From contig JAOPXK010000080.1 of assembly GCA_025965195.1 (NCBI GenBank), positions 1 to 54,640 of the forward strand: a stretch of DNA of 54,640 nucleotides. Reading direction: 5' to 3'. This document shows positions 7,598-16,373 of the stretch, piece by piece. Within the stretch, counting starts at the first letter, position 1, and every line of letters begins with the position of its first letter. This DNA comes from Marmoricola sp. (GTDB lineage: Bacteria; Actinomycetota; Actinomycetes; Propionibacteriales; Nocardioidaceae). Both the position numbers and the translations under genes were made by a program. The notes below the pieces were generated by a model that was not told the origin of the DNA, searched no databases, and saw only the letters and a program-made list of their open reading frames with translations.

Positions 7598-7924
7598 GTG
7601 ACCTACGTCATCGCCCAGCCTTGTGTTGATCTGAAAGACCGTGCGTGTGTCGACGAGTGCCCCGTCGACTGCATCTAAGAAGGCAAGCGGATGCTGTACA
7701 TCCACCCCGACGAGTGTGTCGACTGTGGTGCGTGCGAGCCGGTGTGCCCTGTCGAGGCGATCTACTACGAGGACGACACCCCGGAGGAGTGGAAGGCGTA
7801 CTACGACGCCAACGTGCACTTCTTCGACGACCTGGGTTCCCCGGGCGGTGCCGCCAAGATGGGTGAGATCGAAAAGGACCACCCGTTGATCGAGGCGCTC
7901 CCGCCGCAAGAACACGCGGAGTGA
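7598..7924 (+). pseudogene. fdxA: Seven-iron ferredoxin FdxA interrupted by in-frame TAA
   Basis: GTG 7598, preceded by GAGGAGG, opens the conserved actinobacterial 3Fe-4S/4Fe-4S ferredoxin: 'TYVIAQPCVDLKDRAC', 'CPVDCI', then a TAA at 7676-7678, and in the same frame '[19 protein letters not shown]' and the complete C-terminal half to 'LPPQEHAE'. The full frame would be 108 residues, the normal family length. The stop stands at codon 27 where the family has Tyr (TAC), so one C-to-A change explains it. The first three cluster cysteines are cut off from '[12 protein letters not shown]'. Translation could restart at ATG 7691, giving a 77-residue protein with only part of the ligands. The cause may be mutation, assembly error or read-through. 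The last codon overlaps dapC. Confidence 0.85.
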
Positions 7925-9036
7925 CCTCGTCCCGTTTCGGAGTGTCCGGGAAGTTGCCGGACTTTCCGTGGGACCACCTGACGCCGTACGCCGAGAAGGC
8001 GCGCGCGCATCCGGACGGCATCGTCGACCTTTCGGTCGGTACGCCCGTCGACGCGACTCCTGAGGTCGTCCAGACGGCGCTGCGTGCCGCGGCCAACTCT
8101 CCCGGCTACCCGCTCACCATCGGCCTCGAGGCGACCCGTCAGGCCTGCATCGACTGGCTCTCGCGCCAGTTCGGCGTGACCGATCTCGGTCTCGCTGGCG
8201 TGCTCCCGGTGATCGGCTCGAAGGAGCTGATCGCCTCGCTGCCGGGTCATCTCGGCATCGGGGCGGGCGACCTGGTCGTCCAGCCTGCGCTCGCCTACCC
8301 GACGTACGAAGTCGGCGCAGTGCTCGCTGGGGCCAGGGTCCTCGCGACTGACTCACTGACCTCACTCGGTCCGCAGACACCGGCGATCGTCTGGGTGAAC
8401 TCGCCCTCGAACCCGACCGGCCGGGTGCTTCCCGCCAAGCATCTGAAGAAGGTCGTCGACTGGTGCCGCGAGCGTGGCGCGCTGCTGATCTCCGACGAGT
8501 GCTACCTGGAGTTCGTCTGGGACGCTGCGCCTGACGAGGGGCCGCTCTCGGTGCTGCATCCCGAGGTGAACGGTGGGTCCCTTGAGGGGATCCTCGCGGT
8601 GCACTCCCTGTCCAAGCGGTCGAACCTGGCCGGCTACCGCTGTGCCTTCGTCGCCGGAGATCCGCGGGTGGTGGGCGAGCTGCTCGCCGTACGCAAGAAC
8701 CTCGGCCTGCAGATGCCGGGCCCCCAACAGCTCGCGATGATCGCCGCCCTCAACGATGACGAGCACGTGGCCGATCAACGTGCGCGCTACGCGGCCCGCC
8801 GCCTCCAGCTGAAGGCTGCCTTCGAGGCCGCCGGCTTCCGGATCGACCACTCCGAGGCCTCGCTCTACCTCTGGGCGACGCGTGACGAGGCCTGCCTCGA
8901 GACCGTTGCCTGGCTCGCGGATCGCGGCATCCTGGTCGCCCCCGGCTCGTTCTACGGTGCCGCCGGAGCCCAGCACGTGCGGGTCGCTCTCACCGCAACC
9001 GATGAACGCGTCGCTGCTGCGGTGGGGCGGCTTTGA
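7921..9036 (+). CDS. dapC: Succinyldiaminopimelate transaminase
   Basis: A class I/II PLP aminotransferase of 371 residues. It converts N-succinyl-2-amino-6-ketopimelate to N-succinyl-LL-diaminopimelate using glutamate, in lysine and peptidoglycan precursor synthesis. Visible landmarks are 'NSPSNPTGR' (substrate carboxylate region), 'SDECYLEF' with the PLP-ring Asp and Tyr, and '[12 protein letters not shown]' carrying the Schiff-base Lys. The ferredoxin-dapC gene order is a common actinobacterial arrangement, which supports DapC over other aminotransferases. GTG 7921 overlaps the fdxA stop, so expression is probably coupled to fdxA, which makes the nonsense codon there relevant. A large palindrome follows. 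Confidence 0.88.
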   Translation: MTSSRFGVSGKLPDFPWDHLTPYAEKARAHPDGIVDLSVGTPVDATPEVVQTALRAAANSPGYPLTIGLEATRQACIDWLSRQFGVTDLGLAGVLPVIGSKELIASLPGHLGIGAGDLVVQPALAYPTYEVGAVLAGARVLATDSLTSLGPQTPAIVWVNSPSNPTGRVLPAKHLKKVVDWCRERGALLISDECYLEFVWDAAPDEGPLSVLHPEVNGGSLEGILAVHSLSKRSNLAGYRCAFVAGDPRVVGELLAVRKNLGLQMPGPQQLAMIAALNDDEHVADQRARYAARRLQLKAAFEAAGFRIDHSEASLYLWATRDEACLETVAWLADRGILVAPGSFYGAAGAQHVRVALTATDERVAAAVGRL

Positions 9037-9039
9037 TCA

Positions 9040-9127
9040 GTTTTCACAGGGTATGAACCCGAACCTCCTCTTCGCACACGTCATGAGCTGTGCGAAGAGG
9101 AGGTTTGACCTCACACCCTGTGAAAAC
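9040..9127. terminator. Nested 88-bp palindrome between convergent dapC and the lysozyme-like gene
   Basis: Outer perfect arms of 13 bp (9040-9052 and 9115-9127, GTTTTCACAGGGT) enclose inner perfect arms of 17 bp (9062-9078 and 9089-9105, AACCTCCTCTTCGCACA) around a 10-nt loop. The two levels are separated by symmetric 9-nt unpaired segments. It fills the gap between two convergent genes and probably acts as a bidirectional terminator. Confidence 0.8.
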
Positions 9128-9138
9128 GGCGGCCGGGC

Positions 9139-9966
9139 CTAACCGAGGGAGATGTGCACCGTCGTCGAGGACGCGGAGCCGTCGTGCTGCCAGCCCTTCT
9201 CCGATGACCGGCCCGTTTCCCACACCTTGTTGTCGAAGCTGACCTTGGTGATCTTCAGTGCGGAACCCTGGGCGACGAAGTACTGCGCGATCGACCAGCC
9301 GACCTGCCGACTTCCGACGGCCACCGTGAGGTCCTGGCGGCTGCCGGTCCGCTTGGCCGTGACGCCGTACGCGTTGGCCAGTGATGCGATCGCTGCCTGC
9401 GCGGTGCCGTTTGTGGTGGACGCGTGGACGACGCAGGTGAACCGGCCGCCGGGGCTGAAACCGGTCAGCGCCGAGGCAAGCGCACGAGCATCCGCCGCAT
9501 GTGCGTCGTAGGCCTCCGGGAAGCCCGATCGCTGCACCTTCTGCGCCGCGTCGGTGATCCGGATCGTCTCGTAGTTCGGCACCTTCACCAGTGCGTCGTA
9601 GAACTTGTTGGTCGCGTACGTCGGATCGCCGACCTGTGCCGGCGTACCCCAGCCCTGCGACGGTCGCTGCTGGAAGAGCCCGATCGAGTCGCGGTCACCG
9701 CTGGTCAGGTTGCGCAGCTTGGACTCCTGGAACGCCGTCGCGAAGGCGATCGACACCGCGCGCGCGGGCAGCCCACGGCGTACGCCGATGCCGGCGATCA
9801 GTGATGCGTTCTCCGCCTGCTCGGTGGAGAGGTCGACCTCATGGCCGGCGACGACCGCCTTGCAGCCTTCCGGGTCGGGCAACGGACCCGAGCCGCGGTA
9901 GATCGCGACCCCCACACCAACGACGACCAGGACGACTGCGAAGAAGAACAGCGCCCTAGTTCGCAT
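9139..9966 (-). CDS. Membrane-anchored lysozyme/transglycosylase-like protein
   Basis: A 275-residue protein with an N-terminal signal anchor ('[19 protein letters not shown]') and an extracytoplasmic domain containing '[13 protein letters not shown]' (Glu 81 in the position of the catalytic acid) and '[15 protein letters not shown]', the pattern of soluble lytic-transglycosylase/lysozyme-like folds in actinobacteria. The C-terminal part is a beta-rich region of unknown role. It overlaps the end of dapD by 11 bp, so the pair is probably co-transcribed. That links a putative wall-lytic enzyme to synthesis of the cross-linking diamino acid. Enzymatic activity is an inference. Confidence 0.7.
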   Translation of the reverse strand: MRTRALFFFAVVLVVVGVGVAIYRGSGPLPDPEGCKAVVAGHEVDLSTEQAENASLIAGIGVRRGLPARAVSIAFATAFQESKLRNLTSGDRDSIGLFQQRPSQGWGTPAQVGDPTYATNKFYDALVKVPNYETIRITDAAQKVQRSGFPEAYDAHAADARALASALTGFSPGGRFTCVVHASTTNGTAQAAIASLANAYGVTAKRTGSRQDLTVAVGSRQVGWSIAQYFVAQGSALKITKVSFDNKVWETGRSSEKGWQHDGSASSTTVHISLG

Positions 9967-10933
9967 GGAGGTCGAGGTTCAGCTCGATGCCCTCGCCCTG
10001 CCAGGCGACGGCCTCGACCGCGCCGGTCACTGAGTTGCGACGGAAGAGCACGTTGTCGGCGCCGGACAGCTCGAGCGCCTTGATCAGCTTGGGCTTGGAG
10101 TCCATGTCCTTGACGGTGACCTTGGTGCCGGCGGTGACGTAGCAGCCCGCCTCGACCACGCAGTCGTTGCCGAGCGAGATGCCGATGCCGGAGTTGGCGC
10201 CGAGGAGACAGCGCTCACCGATCGAGATGACTGCCTTGCCGCCACCCGACAGCGTGCCCATGATCGACGCGCCTCCGCCGATGTCGGAGCCGTCACCGAC
10301 GACCACGCCGGCGCTGATCCGGCCCTCGACCATCGAGGCGCCCAGCGTGCCGGCGTCGTAGTTGACGAAGCCTTCGTGCATGACGGTGGTGCCCTCGGCG
10401 AGGTGGGCGCCGAGGCGGACCCGGTCGGCGTCGGCAATGCGTACGCCGGTCGGCAGCACGTAGTCGGTCATCCGGGGAAACTTGTCGACGCCGAAGACGG
10501 TGACGGGGCCGTCCGCGCGAAGGGCGAGCCGGATCTCCTCGAAGTCGGTGACCGGGCAGGGGCCCTGGTTGGTCCACACCACGTTGCTGAGCTGGCCGAA
10601 GATTCCGTCCAGGTTCAGGCCGTGCGGCGCGACCAGGCGATGGCTCAGGAGGTGCAGCCGGAGGTAGACGTCGGTGGCGTCGGCCGGGGCAGTCGCAAGC
10701 TCGATGACCGTCTTGACGACTTCGGTGTGCACCCGGCGGGCGGGGTACTTCTGGGCGAGCGCCTCGAGCGCGGCCGGTGCGGTGGCGCCCTCGGGCAGCT
10801 CGCCGAGCGCGGGGGCGGGGTACCAGGTGTCGAGCACGGTGCCGTCGTCGGTCAGGGTGGCAAGTCCGAAACCCCAGGCCCCGGTAGGGGTGGTGGCCTC
10901 GGGCAGGCTGGAGGAAGAAGTCTGCTGGGACAT
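9956..10933 (-). CDS. dapD: 2,3,4,5-tetrahydropyridine-2,6-dicarboxylate N-succinyltransferase
   Basis: DapD succinylates tetrahydrodipicolinate, the first step of the succinylase branch of lysine/meso-DAP synthesis. The central region has left-handed beta-helix hexapeptide repeats ('[20 protein letters not shown]', '[20 protein letters not shown]', '[20 protein letters not shown]'), and '[14 protein letters not shown]' is the actinobacterial DapD signature. The N-terminal half is the longer actinobacterial form; 325 residues fits. ATG 10933 ('MSQQTSSS') gives this length although the frame is open further upstream. The gene overlaps the downstream lysozyme-like gene. Confidence 0.92.
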   Translation of the reverse strand: MSQQTSSSSLPEATTPTGAWGFGLATLTDDGTVLDTWYPAPALGELPEGATAPAALEALAQKYPARRVHTEVVKTVIELATAPADATDVYLRLHLLSHRLVAPHGLNLDGIFGQLSNVVWTNQGPCPVTDFEEIRLALRADGPVTVFGVDKFPRMTDYVLPTGVRIADADRVRLGAHLAEGTTVMHEGFVNYDAGTLGASMVEGRISAGVVVGDGSDIGGGASIMGTLSGGGKAVISIGERCLLGANSGIGISLGNDCVVEAGCYVTAGTKVTVKDMDSKPKLIKALELSGADNVLFRRNSVTGAVEAVAWQGEGIELNLDLHAN

Positions 10934-10976
10934 GCGATTCAGGCTACCCACACCAGGTGAATGACAGCGACTTGCC

Positions 10977-11987
10977 TCAGCTGCGGCGCAGCGTCTCGTC
11001 CAACCAGCCCTTGACCGAGCCGACCACCCCGGCCGCGTCGTGCAGCAGTTTGCCGAGCGCATCCTGGGACTGCCGGAAGGTCTCCGAGTAGCTCTTCGCC
11101 GCATCCTGAGCAGCTTCGCTGACGGTCGCCTCACCGTCGGTGTCGCGGCGGGGGTACTCACCACCGAGCACTGCGGTGTAGGTGCCTCCGTCGACCCAGC
11201 GGCGCAGCTCACTGGCCCGGACGACGGCGAACGGGTGTGACTTCGCCTCGATCAGCAGCAGCTTGAGCACGGAGTCGCGGAGGTCGCCGGAGTCTTCGTA
11301 CTCCTGGCCCTGCGCGAAGAACGAGGTCGTGTCGAGGTCCTTCAGGTGCCCGCCGCTGGCCAGCTTCATGTGGGCGCGGAACGCCACCTGCGGATCCTGT
11401 ACGGCGAGCAACCCCGCCCGGTCCGCCGACAACTCAGCCTTGCGCGACCACTCCATCAGCGCCGCCATGATCGCCCGGACGCCGAGGCCCCCGAGCGGGA
11501 TCGAGTTGAAGACGCCGCTGAGGCTGATCAGCCGCTGCAGCAGCGTCTGGTAGACGGCGTGCCCGCTGATCGCGTGGCCGAGCTCGTGCCCGATCACGAA
11601 GTGCAGCTCGTCCTCGTCGAGGAGGTCCACCAACGCGGAGTTGAGCACGATGAAGGGTTTGTTCATCCCGATGGTCACGGCATTCGGAATCGGGTTCGCG
11701 GAGACGTACATCTCCGGGATCTCGGGGGCATCGAGCGTCGTACACGCCTCGGCGCGCAGCCGGTCGAGCACCGGGAACTGGCGCTCGTCGACCCGGATCG
11801 CCGAACCCAGGAACATCAGCCGCACCGCCCGCTCACTGAACAGCCCCGACATCGCCTTGATGACCTGGTCGAAGCCCTTGAGCTTGCGCAGCGCAACCAG
11901 TGCGCCCCGATCGGCCGGGTGTTCCCAGGTGCGCGAGCTGATCTGGGTGAGCGTGACGCGGGGGCGGGTGGGCTTCTTGGTGGCCAT
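10977..11987 (-). CDS. M48-family zinc metallopeptidase
   Basis: A 336-residue M48 (HtpX/STE24-like) peptidase. The zinc site HELGH is at residues 134-138 with the third ligand in '[13 protein letters not shown]', the usual E-x3-D arrangement. Hydrophobic stretches around '[21 protein letters not shown]' suggest membrane contact, but no strong signal peptide is visible, so a cytoplasmic-face location is likely. M48 enzymes usually take part in membrane protein quality control. ATG 11987 is chosen because upstream codons run into the neighbouring gene. It lies 43 nt before dapD on the same strand and may share its transcript. Confidence 0.85.
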   Translation of the reverse strand: MATKKPTRPRVTLTQISSRTWEHPADRGALVALRKLKGFDQVIKAMSGLFSERAVRLMFLGSAIRVDERQFPVLDRLRAEACTTLDAPEIPEMYVSANPIPNAVTIGMNKPFIVLNSALVDLLDEDELHFVIGHELGHAISGHAVYQTLLQRLISLSGVFNSIPLGGLGVRAIMAALMEWSRKAELSADRAGLLAVQDPQVAFRAHMKLASGGHLKDLDTTSFFAQGQEYEDSGDLRDSVLKLLLIEAKSHPFAVVRASELRRWVDGGTYTAVLGGEYPRRDTDGEATVSEAAQDAAKSYSETFRQSQDALGKLLHDAAGVVGSVKGWLDETLRRS

Positions 11988-12030
11988 GTGCCGAGTCTGC
12001 CTCGCCGACGGTGATTGAGTCCGGACTTCC

Positions 12031-12046
12031 CCGGATCGAGATCCGG
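12031..12046. promoter_or_regulatory. 16-bp palindrome between divergent M48 and VOC genes
   Basis: CCGGATCGAGATCCGG: perfect 7-bp arms around GA, 44 nt from the M48 start and 57 nt from the VOC start. Possible operator for either gene. Confidence 0.35.
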
Positions 12047-12102
12047 CCGGTTGATCGGGCGTCGTCGAGACTCTTGTCGCCCCCGAGTGCTTCGATGGAC
12101 GC

Positions 12103-12768
12103 ATGATCGCGCGCTTCAAGGAACTCTGCATGGACACCACCGGCGGCGAGGAGCTCGGCCGCTTCTGGGCCGCCGCCGTCGGCGCGACCTTCCAGCCGGG
12201 CGGCGGGCCGGGGGACGTCATCGGCGAGCTCGAGTACCAGGGCATCGCGATGTGCCCGGTCCCGGAGGCCAGGACCGTCAAGCACCGCGTGCACCTCGAC
12301 GTGTACGGCGAGCCGGCTGATCTCGAGGCGCTCGGGGCAACGATCGTGCTCCCGGCCGAGGAGAGCGGGTTTCGCTGGACGGTGATGAAGGACCCCGAGG
12401 GCGGTGAGTTCTGCGCGTTCGTGAGGGACCCGCTGCCGGCGTACAAGCTGCACGGGATCGGCGTCGACTGCCGCGACCCGGAGCTGGTCGCGACCTGGTG
12501 GGCACAGGCCTTCGGCCGCGAAACCACCTACAACGACAACGAGCACGGCAGCTGGTGGACGGTCGAAGGGGTGACCGACGACCCGATCCTGACCATGGAC
12601 TTCGTGGCGGTGCCCGAGCCGAAGACGGTGAAGAACCGGATCCACTGGGACGTCTACGGCGAGGTCGCGGACTTCGAGGCCCACGGTGCGACGCCGCTCT
12701 GGGACACCGGCCGGTGGAGGACGCTCGCCGATCCTGAGGGCAACGAGTTCTGCGTGTTTTCAAAGTGA
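12103..12768 (+). CDS. VOC/glyoxalase-like protein, two domains
   Basis: A 221-residue cytoplasmic protein made of two vicinal-oxygen-chelate (glyoxalase/bleomycin-resistance) halves. Each half carries 'H.DVYGE..D.EA.GAT' and ends 'DPEG.EFC.F', which shows internal duplication. Proteins of this type bind metal or small molecules, and many actinobacterial paralogues have no assigned substrate. The start at ATG 12103 gives 'MIARFKELCMDT', which matches the family. No operon partner is evident, although dapE follows after 26 nt on the same strand. Confidence 0.8.
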   Translation: MIARFKELCMDTTGGEELGRFWAAAVGATFQPGGGPGDVIGELEYQGIAMCPVPEARTVKHRVHLDVYGEPADLEALGATIVLPAEESGFRWTVMKDPEGGEFCAFVRDPLPAYKLHGIGVDCRDPELVATWWAQAFGRETTYNDNEHGSWWTVEGVTDDPILTMDFVAVPEPKTVKNRIHWDVYGEVADFEAHGATPLWDTGRWRTLADPEGNEFCVFSK

Positions 12769-12794
12769 TCCATGCCGGGTGACAGGATGGGCGC

Positions 12795-13859
12795 ATGGGT
12801 CTGGATCTGAGCTTCGACGCGGTCGCGCTGACCGAGGCACTGGTGAACATCGAGTCGGTCAGCAAGAACGAAGTGGCCATCGCTGACGCGATCGAGGAGG
12901 CCCTGGCCGGCCTGGACCATCTCGAGGTGACCCGCCTCGGCAACTCCCTTGTTGCCCGCACCAACCTCGGCGCCGGCGAGCGCGTGGTGATCGCCGGTCA
13001 CATCGACACGGTGCCGCTCAACGACAACCTGCCCGTCCGCAACGACAACACGTTCCTGCACGGTCTCGGCACCTGCGACATGAAGGCCGGGGTGGCGGTC
13101 GCGCTCAAGCTGGCCGCCGGCATCCCGACGCCGAACCGCGACGTCACCTACGTCTTCTACGAGTGCGAGGAGATCGACGCTGTCCACAACGGCCTGCGGT
13201 TGATCGCCGAGGCTCGTCCCGACCTGGTCGAGGCCGACTTCGCGATCCTGATGGAGCCCTCCGACGCGGTCGTCGAAGCCGGCTGCCAGGGCACTCTTCG
13301 GGTCGAGGTGATCACCCGCGGTGAGCGGGCCCACTCGGCTCGCTCCTGGAAGGGCAGCAACGCGATCCACGGTGCCGCCGAGGTGCTCAACCGGCTCAAC
13401 TCCTACGAGGCCCGGATGCCGGTGATCGACGGGCTGGAGTACCACGAGGGCCTCAACGCCGTACTCATCGAGGGTGGGGTCGCCACCAACGTCCTTCCCG
13501 ACGAGTGCAAGGTGACGGTGAACCACCGGTTCGCGCCGGACCGCTCCGAGGAGGAGGCGTTCGAGTTCGTGAAACAGTTCTTCGCCGGCTTCGAGGTCGT
13601 TCTCACCGACAGCGCGCCGGGTGCCCTGCCGGGGCTGGGAGTTCCCGCTGCCAAGGCGTTCGTCGAAGCTGTCGGCGGTACGCCGAACCCGAAGTTCGGC
13701 TGGACCGACGTCGCTCGCTTCACCGGCCTCGGCATCCCGGCGGTGAACTTCGGTCCGGGGGATCCGATGCTGGCGCACAAGCAGGAGGAGTTCGTGCCGA
13801 TCGAGCAGATCATCAGCTGTGAGCAGAAGCTCCGCTCCTGGCTCGGGGCCGACCAGTGA
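12795..13859 (+). CDS. dapE: Succinyl-diaminopimelate desuccinylase
   Basis: M20-family metallopeptidase of 354 residues that hydrolyses N-succinyl-LL-DAP to LL-DAP and succinate. Di-zinc ligands are seen in 'GHIDTVPLND', 'GTCDMKAGVAV' (bridging Asp) and 'YECEEID' (catalytic and ligand Glu); 'GTLRVEVITRGERAHSAR' is the dimerisation-domain start typical of actinobacterial DapE. With dapC and dapD nearby, this supplies three steps of the succinylase pathway within 6 kb. The stop overlaps the next GTG start (GTGA), so it is coupled to the LOG-family gene. Confidence 0.92.
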   Translation: MGLDLSFDAVALTEALVNIESVSKNEVAIADAIEEALAGLDHLEVTRLGNSLVARTNLGAGERVVIAGHIDTVPLNDNLPVRNDNTFLHGLGTCDMKAGVAVALKLAAGIPTPNRDVTYVFYECEEIDAVHNGLRLIAEARPDLVEADFAILMEPSDAVVEAGCQGTLRVEVITRGERAHSARSWKGSNAIHGAAEVLNRLNSYEARMPVIDGLEYHEGLNAVLIEGGVATNVLPDECKVTVNHRFAPDRSEEEAFEFVKQFFAGFEVVLTDSAPGALPGLGVPAAKAFVEAVGGTPNPKFGWTDVARFTGLGIPAVNFGPGDPMLAHKQEEFVPIEQIISCEQKLRSWLGADQ

Positions 13860-14653
13860 GCCTGGACGGTGCTGACCGCAAGCTGAAGCACAAGGGCCCG
13901 ACCTACGTGCGGGGGTCGCTGGTCGATGCCTCAACCACCGATCAGCGGCTGCTCGACTCGGGTGGCCAGAGCGACTGGGTGCACACCGATCCGTGGCGAG
14001 TGCTGAGGATCCAGTCGGAGTTCGTCGAGGGATTCGGTGCGCTGGCCGAGCTCGGTCCGGCGATCGGCGTGTTCGGCTCGGCTCGCACCAAACCCGACGA
14101 CCCCTTCTACGCGATGGGTGAGGCGCTCGGACGCGGCCTGGCCGAGGCCGGTTTCGCGGTGATCACCGGCGGTGGACCGGGCGCGATGGAGGCCGCGAAC
14201 AAGGGTGCTTCCGATGCCGGTGGGGTCAGCGTCGGCCTCGGCATCGAGCTGCCCTTCGAGGCAGGCCTCAACCAGTACGTCGACCTCGGCATCAACTTTC
14301 GCTACTTCTTCGCCCGCAAGACGATGTTCGTGAAGTACTCCCGCGGGTTCGTCGTACTCCCTGGCGGGCTGGGCACGTTCGACGAGCTGTTCGAGGCGCT
14401 GACCCTCGTGCAGACCCAGAAGGTGACCTCGTTCCCGGTCGTGCTGATCGGGGTCGACTACTGGTCCGGGCTGCTCGGCTGGCTGCGCGAGACGGTGCTG
14501 GCCGACGGCAAGATCACCGAGAACGACCTCGCCATGCTCCAGGTCACCGATGACATCCCGCATGCGATTGCGATAATGGTCGAAGCCCAGTCCACCCATG
14601 GCATGGCCGCCGGTTCGGGCGTCCGGCACCCCGACCCGAAGCAGCCCGAATGA
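13856..14653 (+). CDS. LOG-family Rossmann protein (TIGR00730)
   Basis: A 265-residue protein of the LOG/lysine-decarboxylase-like family. Signature motifs are 'GGGPGAMEAANKGA' and 'PGGLGTFDELFE' (PGGxGTxxE), which form the nucleotide-monophosphate site of cytokinin-riboside 5'-monophosphate phosphoribohydrolases. Biochemically characterised members release a base from its nucleoside monophosphate; the bacterial role is usually unknown. The dapE-LOG order is common in actinobacteria. GTG 13856 overlaps the dapE stop, and its own stop overlaps the next gene (ATGA). Confidence 0.85.
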   Translation: MSLDGADRKLKHKGPTYVRGSLVDASTTDQRLLDSGGQSDWVHTDPWRVLRIQSEFVEGFGALAELGPAIGVFGSARTKPDDPFYAMGEALGRGLAEAGFAVITGGGPGAMEAANKGASDAGGVSVGLGIELPFEAGLNQYVDLGINFRYFFARKTMFVKYSRGFVVLPGGLGTFDELFEALTLVQTQKVTSFPVVLIGVDYWSGLLGWLRETVLADGKITENDLAMLQVTDDIPHAIAIMVEAQSTHGMAAGSGVRHPDPKQPE

Positions 14654-14919
14654 TCTGGTTCTTCTCAGTTCTGATCGTCCTTGCCATCGGCGGCGTGGCC
14701 GTCGTCCTGGCAGGTCACGGCGCACCCCTGGCCCCGGCGTACGACGACCGCCCGGATGTTCGCGTGCAGGCCGACGGGCCGCTGACCGCCTCCGACCTGC
14801 TCAACGTGCGCTTCTCGACGGCACTGCGTGGCTATCGCGCGAGTGAGGTCGACATGCTTCTCGCTCGGCTGGCCCGCGAGCTCGAGTCGAAGGACACGGG
14901 CACCTCTCCGGAGGCTTGA
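14650..14919 (+). CDS. DivIVA-domain membrane protein
   Basis: An 89-residue protein with one N-terminal transmembrane helix ('FFSVLIVLAIGGVAVVLAG') and a C-terminal short DivIVA motif, 'LLNVRFSTALRGYRASEVDMLL', with the characteristic 'RGY...EVD' in which the GY region contacts membrane. Short DivIVA-like proteins occur in this position after LOG-family genes in actinobacteria, and a role at the pole or septum is plausible. The four-base overlap with the upstream gene indicates one transcript with dapE. Confidence 0.8.
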   Translation: MIWFFSVLIVLAIGGVAVVLAGHGAPLAPAYDDRPDVRVQADGPLTASDLLNVRFSTALRGYRASEVDMLLARLARELESKDTGTSPEA

Positions 14920-14947
14920 ACCAGAGGATTTCGGGCACACTGACCGG

Positions 14948-15355
14948 GTGACATCCGAACGCATCGCCCTGGTCCTGACGGCACTGGCTGCGATCGTCAT
15001 CGTCCTCACCCGGGTGCGGATGAAGGACGAGGCAGCCGGTCGACTCGCCATCTCCCACGCGTTGATCAACGTGCACACCCTGGCCGGCGTACTCGCCCTG
15101 GCCAGCTGGCTCTGGTTCCTGCTCGGCAACGCCGACTGGATGTTCGGCTTCGGCGGGCTGGCACTCTGGTGGGTCACCGCGGTCGCCGGACTCCTGATCC
15201 TGGCGCGGTGGCTGCCCGCTCGTGGCAAGCACGCGTCCGACCCCGCTTCGGACACCTGGGGCGAGGGCCCGGGGCTCTCGATCCTCGGACACGTCGGCCT
15301 GCTGGTCGGCTGCGTCGTCTGGTCCGGGCTCTTCTTTGCGGGGAACCTGAGCTGA
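14948..15355 (+). CDS. Polytopic membrane protein of unknown function
   Basis: A 135-residue protein with four predicted transmembrane helices ('IALVLTALAAIVIVLT', 'VHTLAGVLALASWLWFLLG', 'GLALWWVTAVAGLLILARW', 'ILGHVGLLVGCVVWSGLFFA'). Conserved His and Trp residues sit in the helices, but I do not recognise the family. GTG 14948 lies 28 nt after the DivIVA-like gene. The stop is one base before the next gene's GTG, so it belongs to the same transcriptional unit as the secreted M14 peptidase. Confidence 0.7.
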   Translation: MTSERIALVLTALAAIVIVLTRVRMKDEAAGRLAISHALINVHTLAGVLALASWLWFLLGNADWMFGFGGLALWWVTAVAGLLILARWLPARGKHASDPASDTWGEGPGLSILGHVGLLVGCVVWSGLFFAGNLS

Positions 15356-15356
15356 C

Positions 15357-16088
15357 GTGCTGACCCGCCTCGCCGCCGTCCTCCTGCTTGCCGCCGGCAC
15401 CCTCGCCATCCCCGGCACGAGCTCGGCAGTCGCACCGCAGACCCACATCATCGAGAAACGCGTCATCGGCCACACCGTGCAGGGCCGCAAGATCGTTGCC
15501 TGGCGGATCGGCAACCCGAGCTCGACGCGCAAGGTCGTCCTGATCGGAGCCATTCACGGCGACGAGTTCGGGCCGTCCCGGATCCTGCTGAACCTCCGCG
15601 ACGGGCCGGCGATCCGCGGTGCCGACATCTGGGTCATCCCGCGGCTCAACAACGACGGCGTCGCACACCACACCCGGCTGAACGCGTACGGCGTCAACCT
15701 GAACCGGAACTTCCCGGTCCACTGGGCGCCGCTCAACGGAGCATCGGAGTCCGGGCCACGACCGGCCTCGGAGCCGGAGACCAGGGCGCTGATGGCCTTC
15801 ATGCGCGAGATCAGGCCGACCTTCGTGGTCAGCTTCCATCAGCCGCTTCACGGGGTCGGCATGGATCGCAAGGGCGTCCCGTTCCAGAAGCGCCTGGCGC
15901 GTGGCCTGCACCTGCCCCGGCACCCCTTCAACTGCAACAGCGCCTGCCACGGCACCTTCACCGAGTGGTTCAACAAGCTGTTCAGCGGTACGGCGATCAC
16001 GGTCGAGTACGGCGCGCACCTGACCCGGACCCAGGTCAACCGGACCGGCCCGACCGGCCTGCTCAGCTCCGTCGGCGCCTCCCGCTGA
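15357..16088 (+). CDS. Secreted M14-family zinc peptidase
   Basis: A 243-residue protein with a signal peptide ('LAAVLLLAAGTLAIPGTSSA') and an M14 carboxypeptidase/MpaA-like fold. 'GAIHGDEF' gives the zinc H..E pair, 'NNDG' and 'GVNLNRNFP' form the substrate carboxylate site, 'SFHQPLHG' supplies the third His, and 'ITVEYG' holds the catalytic Glu. Family members trim peptides, including murein peptides; extracytoplasmic location favours a cell-wall substrate. GTG 15357 is the start. It is followed by the 32-bp repeat arrays. Confidence 0.82.
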   Translation: MLTRLAAVLLLAAGTLAIPGTSSAVAPQTHIIEKRVIGHTVQGRKIVAWRIGNPSSTRKVVLIGAIHGDEFGPSRILLNLRDGPAIRGADIWVIPRLNNDGVAHHTRLNAYGVNLNRNFPVHWAPLNGASESGPRPASEPETRALMAFMREIRPTFVVSFHQPLHGVGMDRKGVPFQKRLARGLHLPRHPFNCNSACHGTFTEWFNKLFSGTAITVEYGAHLTRTQVNRTGPTGLLSSVGASR

Positions 16089-16089
16089 C

Positions 16090-16233
16090 GCTCACCCGGC
16101 CCGTACGTGCGGTTTTCAGCCGCTGACCCGGCGCGTACGTGCGGGTTTTCACTGCCGACCCGGCGCGCACGTGCAGTTTCGACTCGCTGACCCGGCTCGG
16201 AGGTGCTGTCCTTGGACGTTGACCCAGGATGAC
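16090..16233 (+). repeat. 32-bp tandem repeat array, left (4.5 units)
   Basis: Units start at 16090, 16122, 16154 and 16186 with exact 32-bp spacing, plus a half unit at 16218. Each starts GCTGACCCGGCGCGTACGTG or a close variant and continues toward GGTTTTCA; units 1-3 are most alike. The array begins immediately after the M14 stop codon. Confidence 0.9.
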
Positions 16234-16277
16234 AGAGCGCGAGACAGAGCCGGCTCAGCACTCATCCGCGCTCGTAT

Positions 16278-16373
16278 GGGACGGGTCAGCGACCAAGAAG
16301 TGCACCCAAGGGACGGGTCAGCGCCTGAAAACCGCACCCAAGGGACGGGTCAGCGACCTTGGAAGGTGGGTTT
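16278..16373 (-). repeat. 32-bp tandem repeat array, right, inverted (3 units)
   Basis: Units start at 16278, 16310 and 16342, again exactly 32 bp apart. Read on the minus strand each contains GCTGACCCGTCCCTTGGGTG, the same head as the left array with a different middle. The last unit runs 24 bp into the enoyl-CoA hydratase gene and encodes its C-terminus. Confidence 0.9.

Noticed and set aside
7676-7678. Programmed recoding by selenocysteine or pyrrolysine in fdxA
   Set aside because: The codon is TAA, not TGA or TAG, no recoding element is visible, and the expected residue is Tyr.
16090-16373. CRISPR array
   Set aside because: The 32-bp units are contiguous without unique spacers, change orientation at the centre, and no cas gene is nearby.
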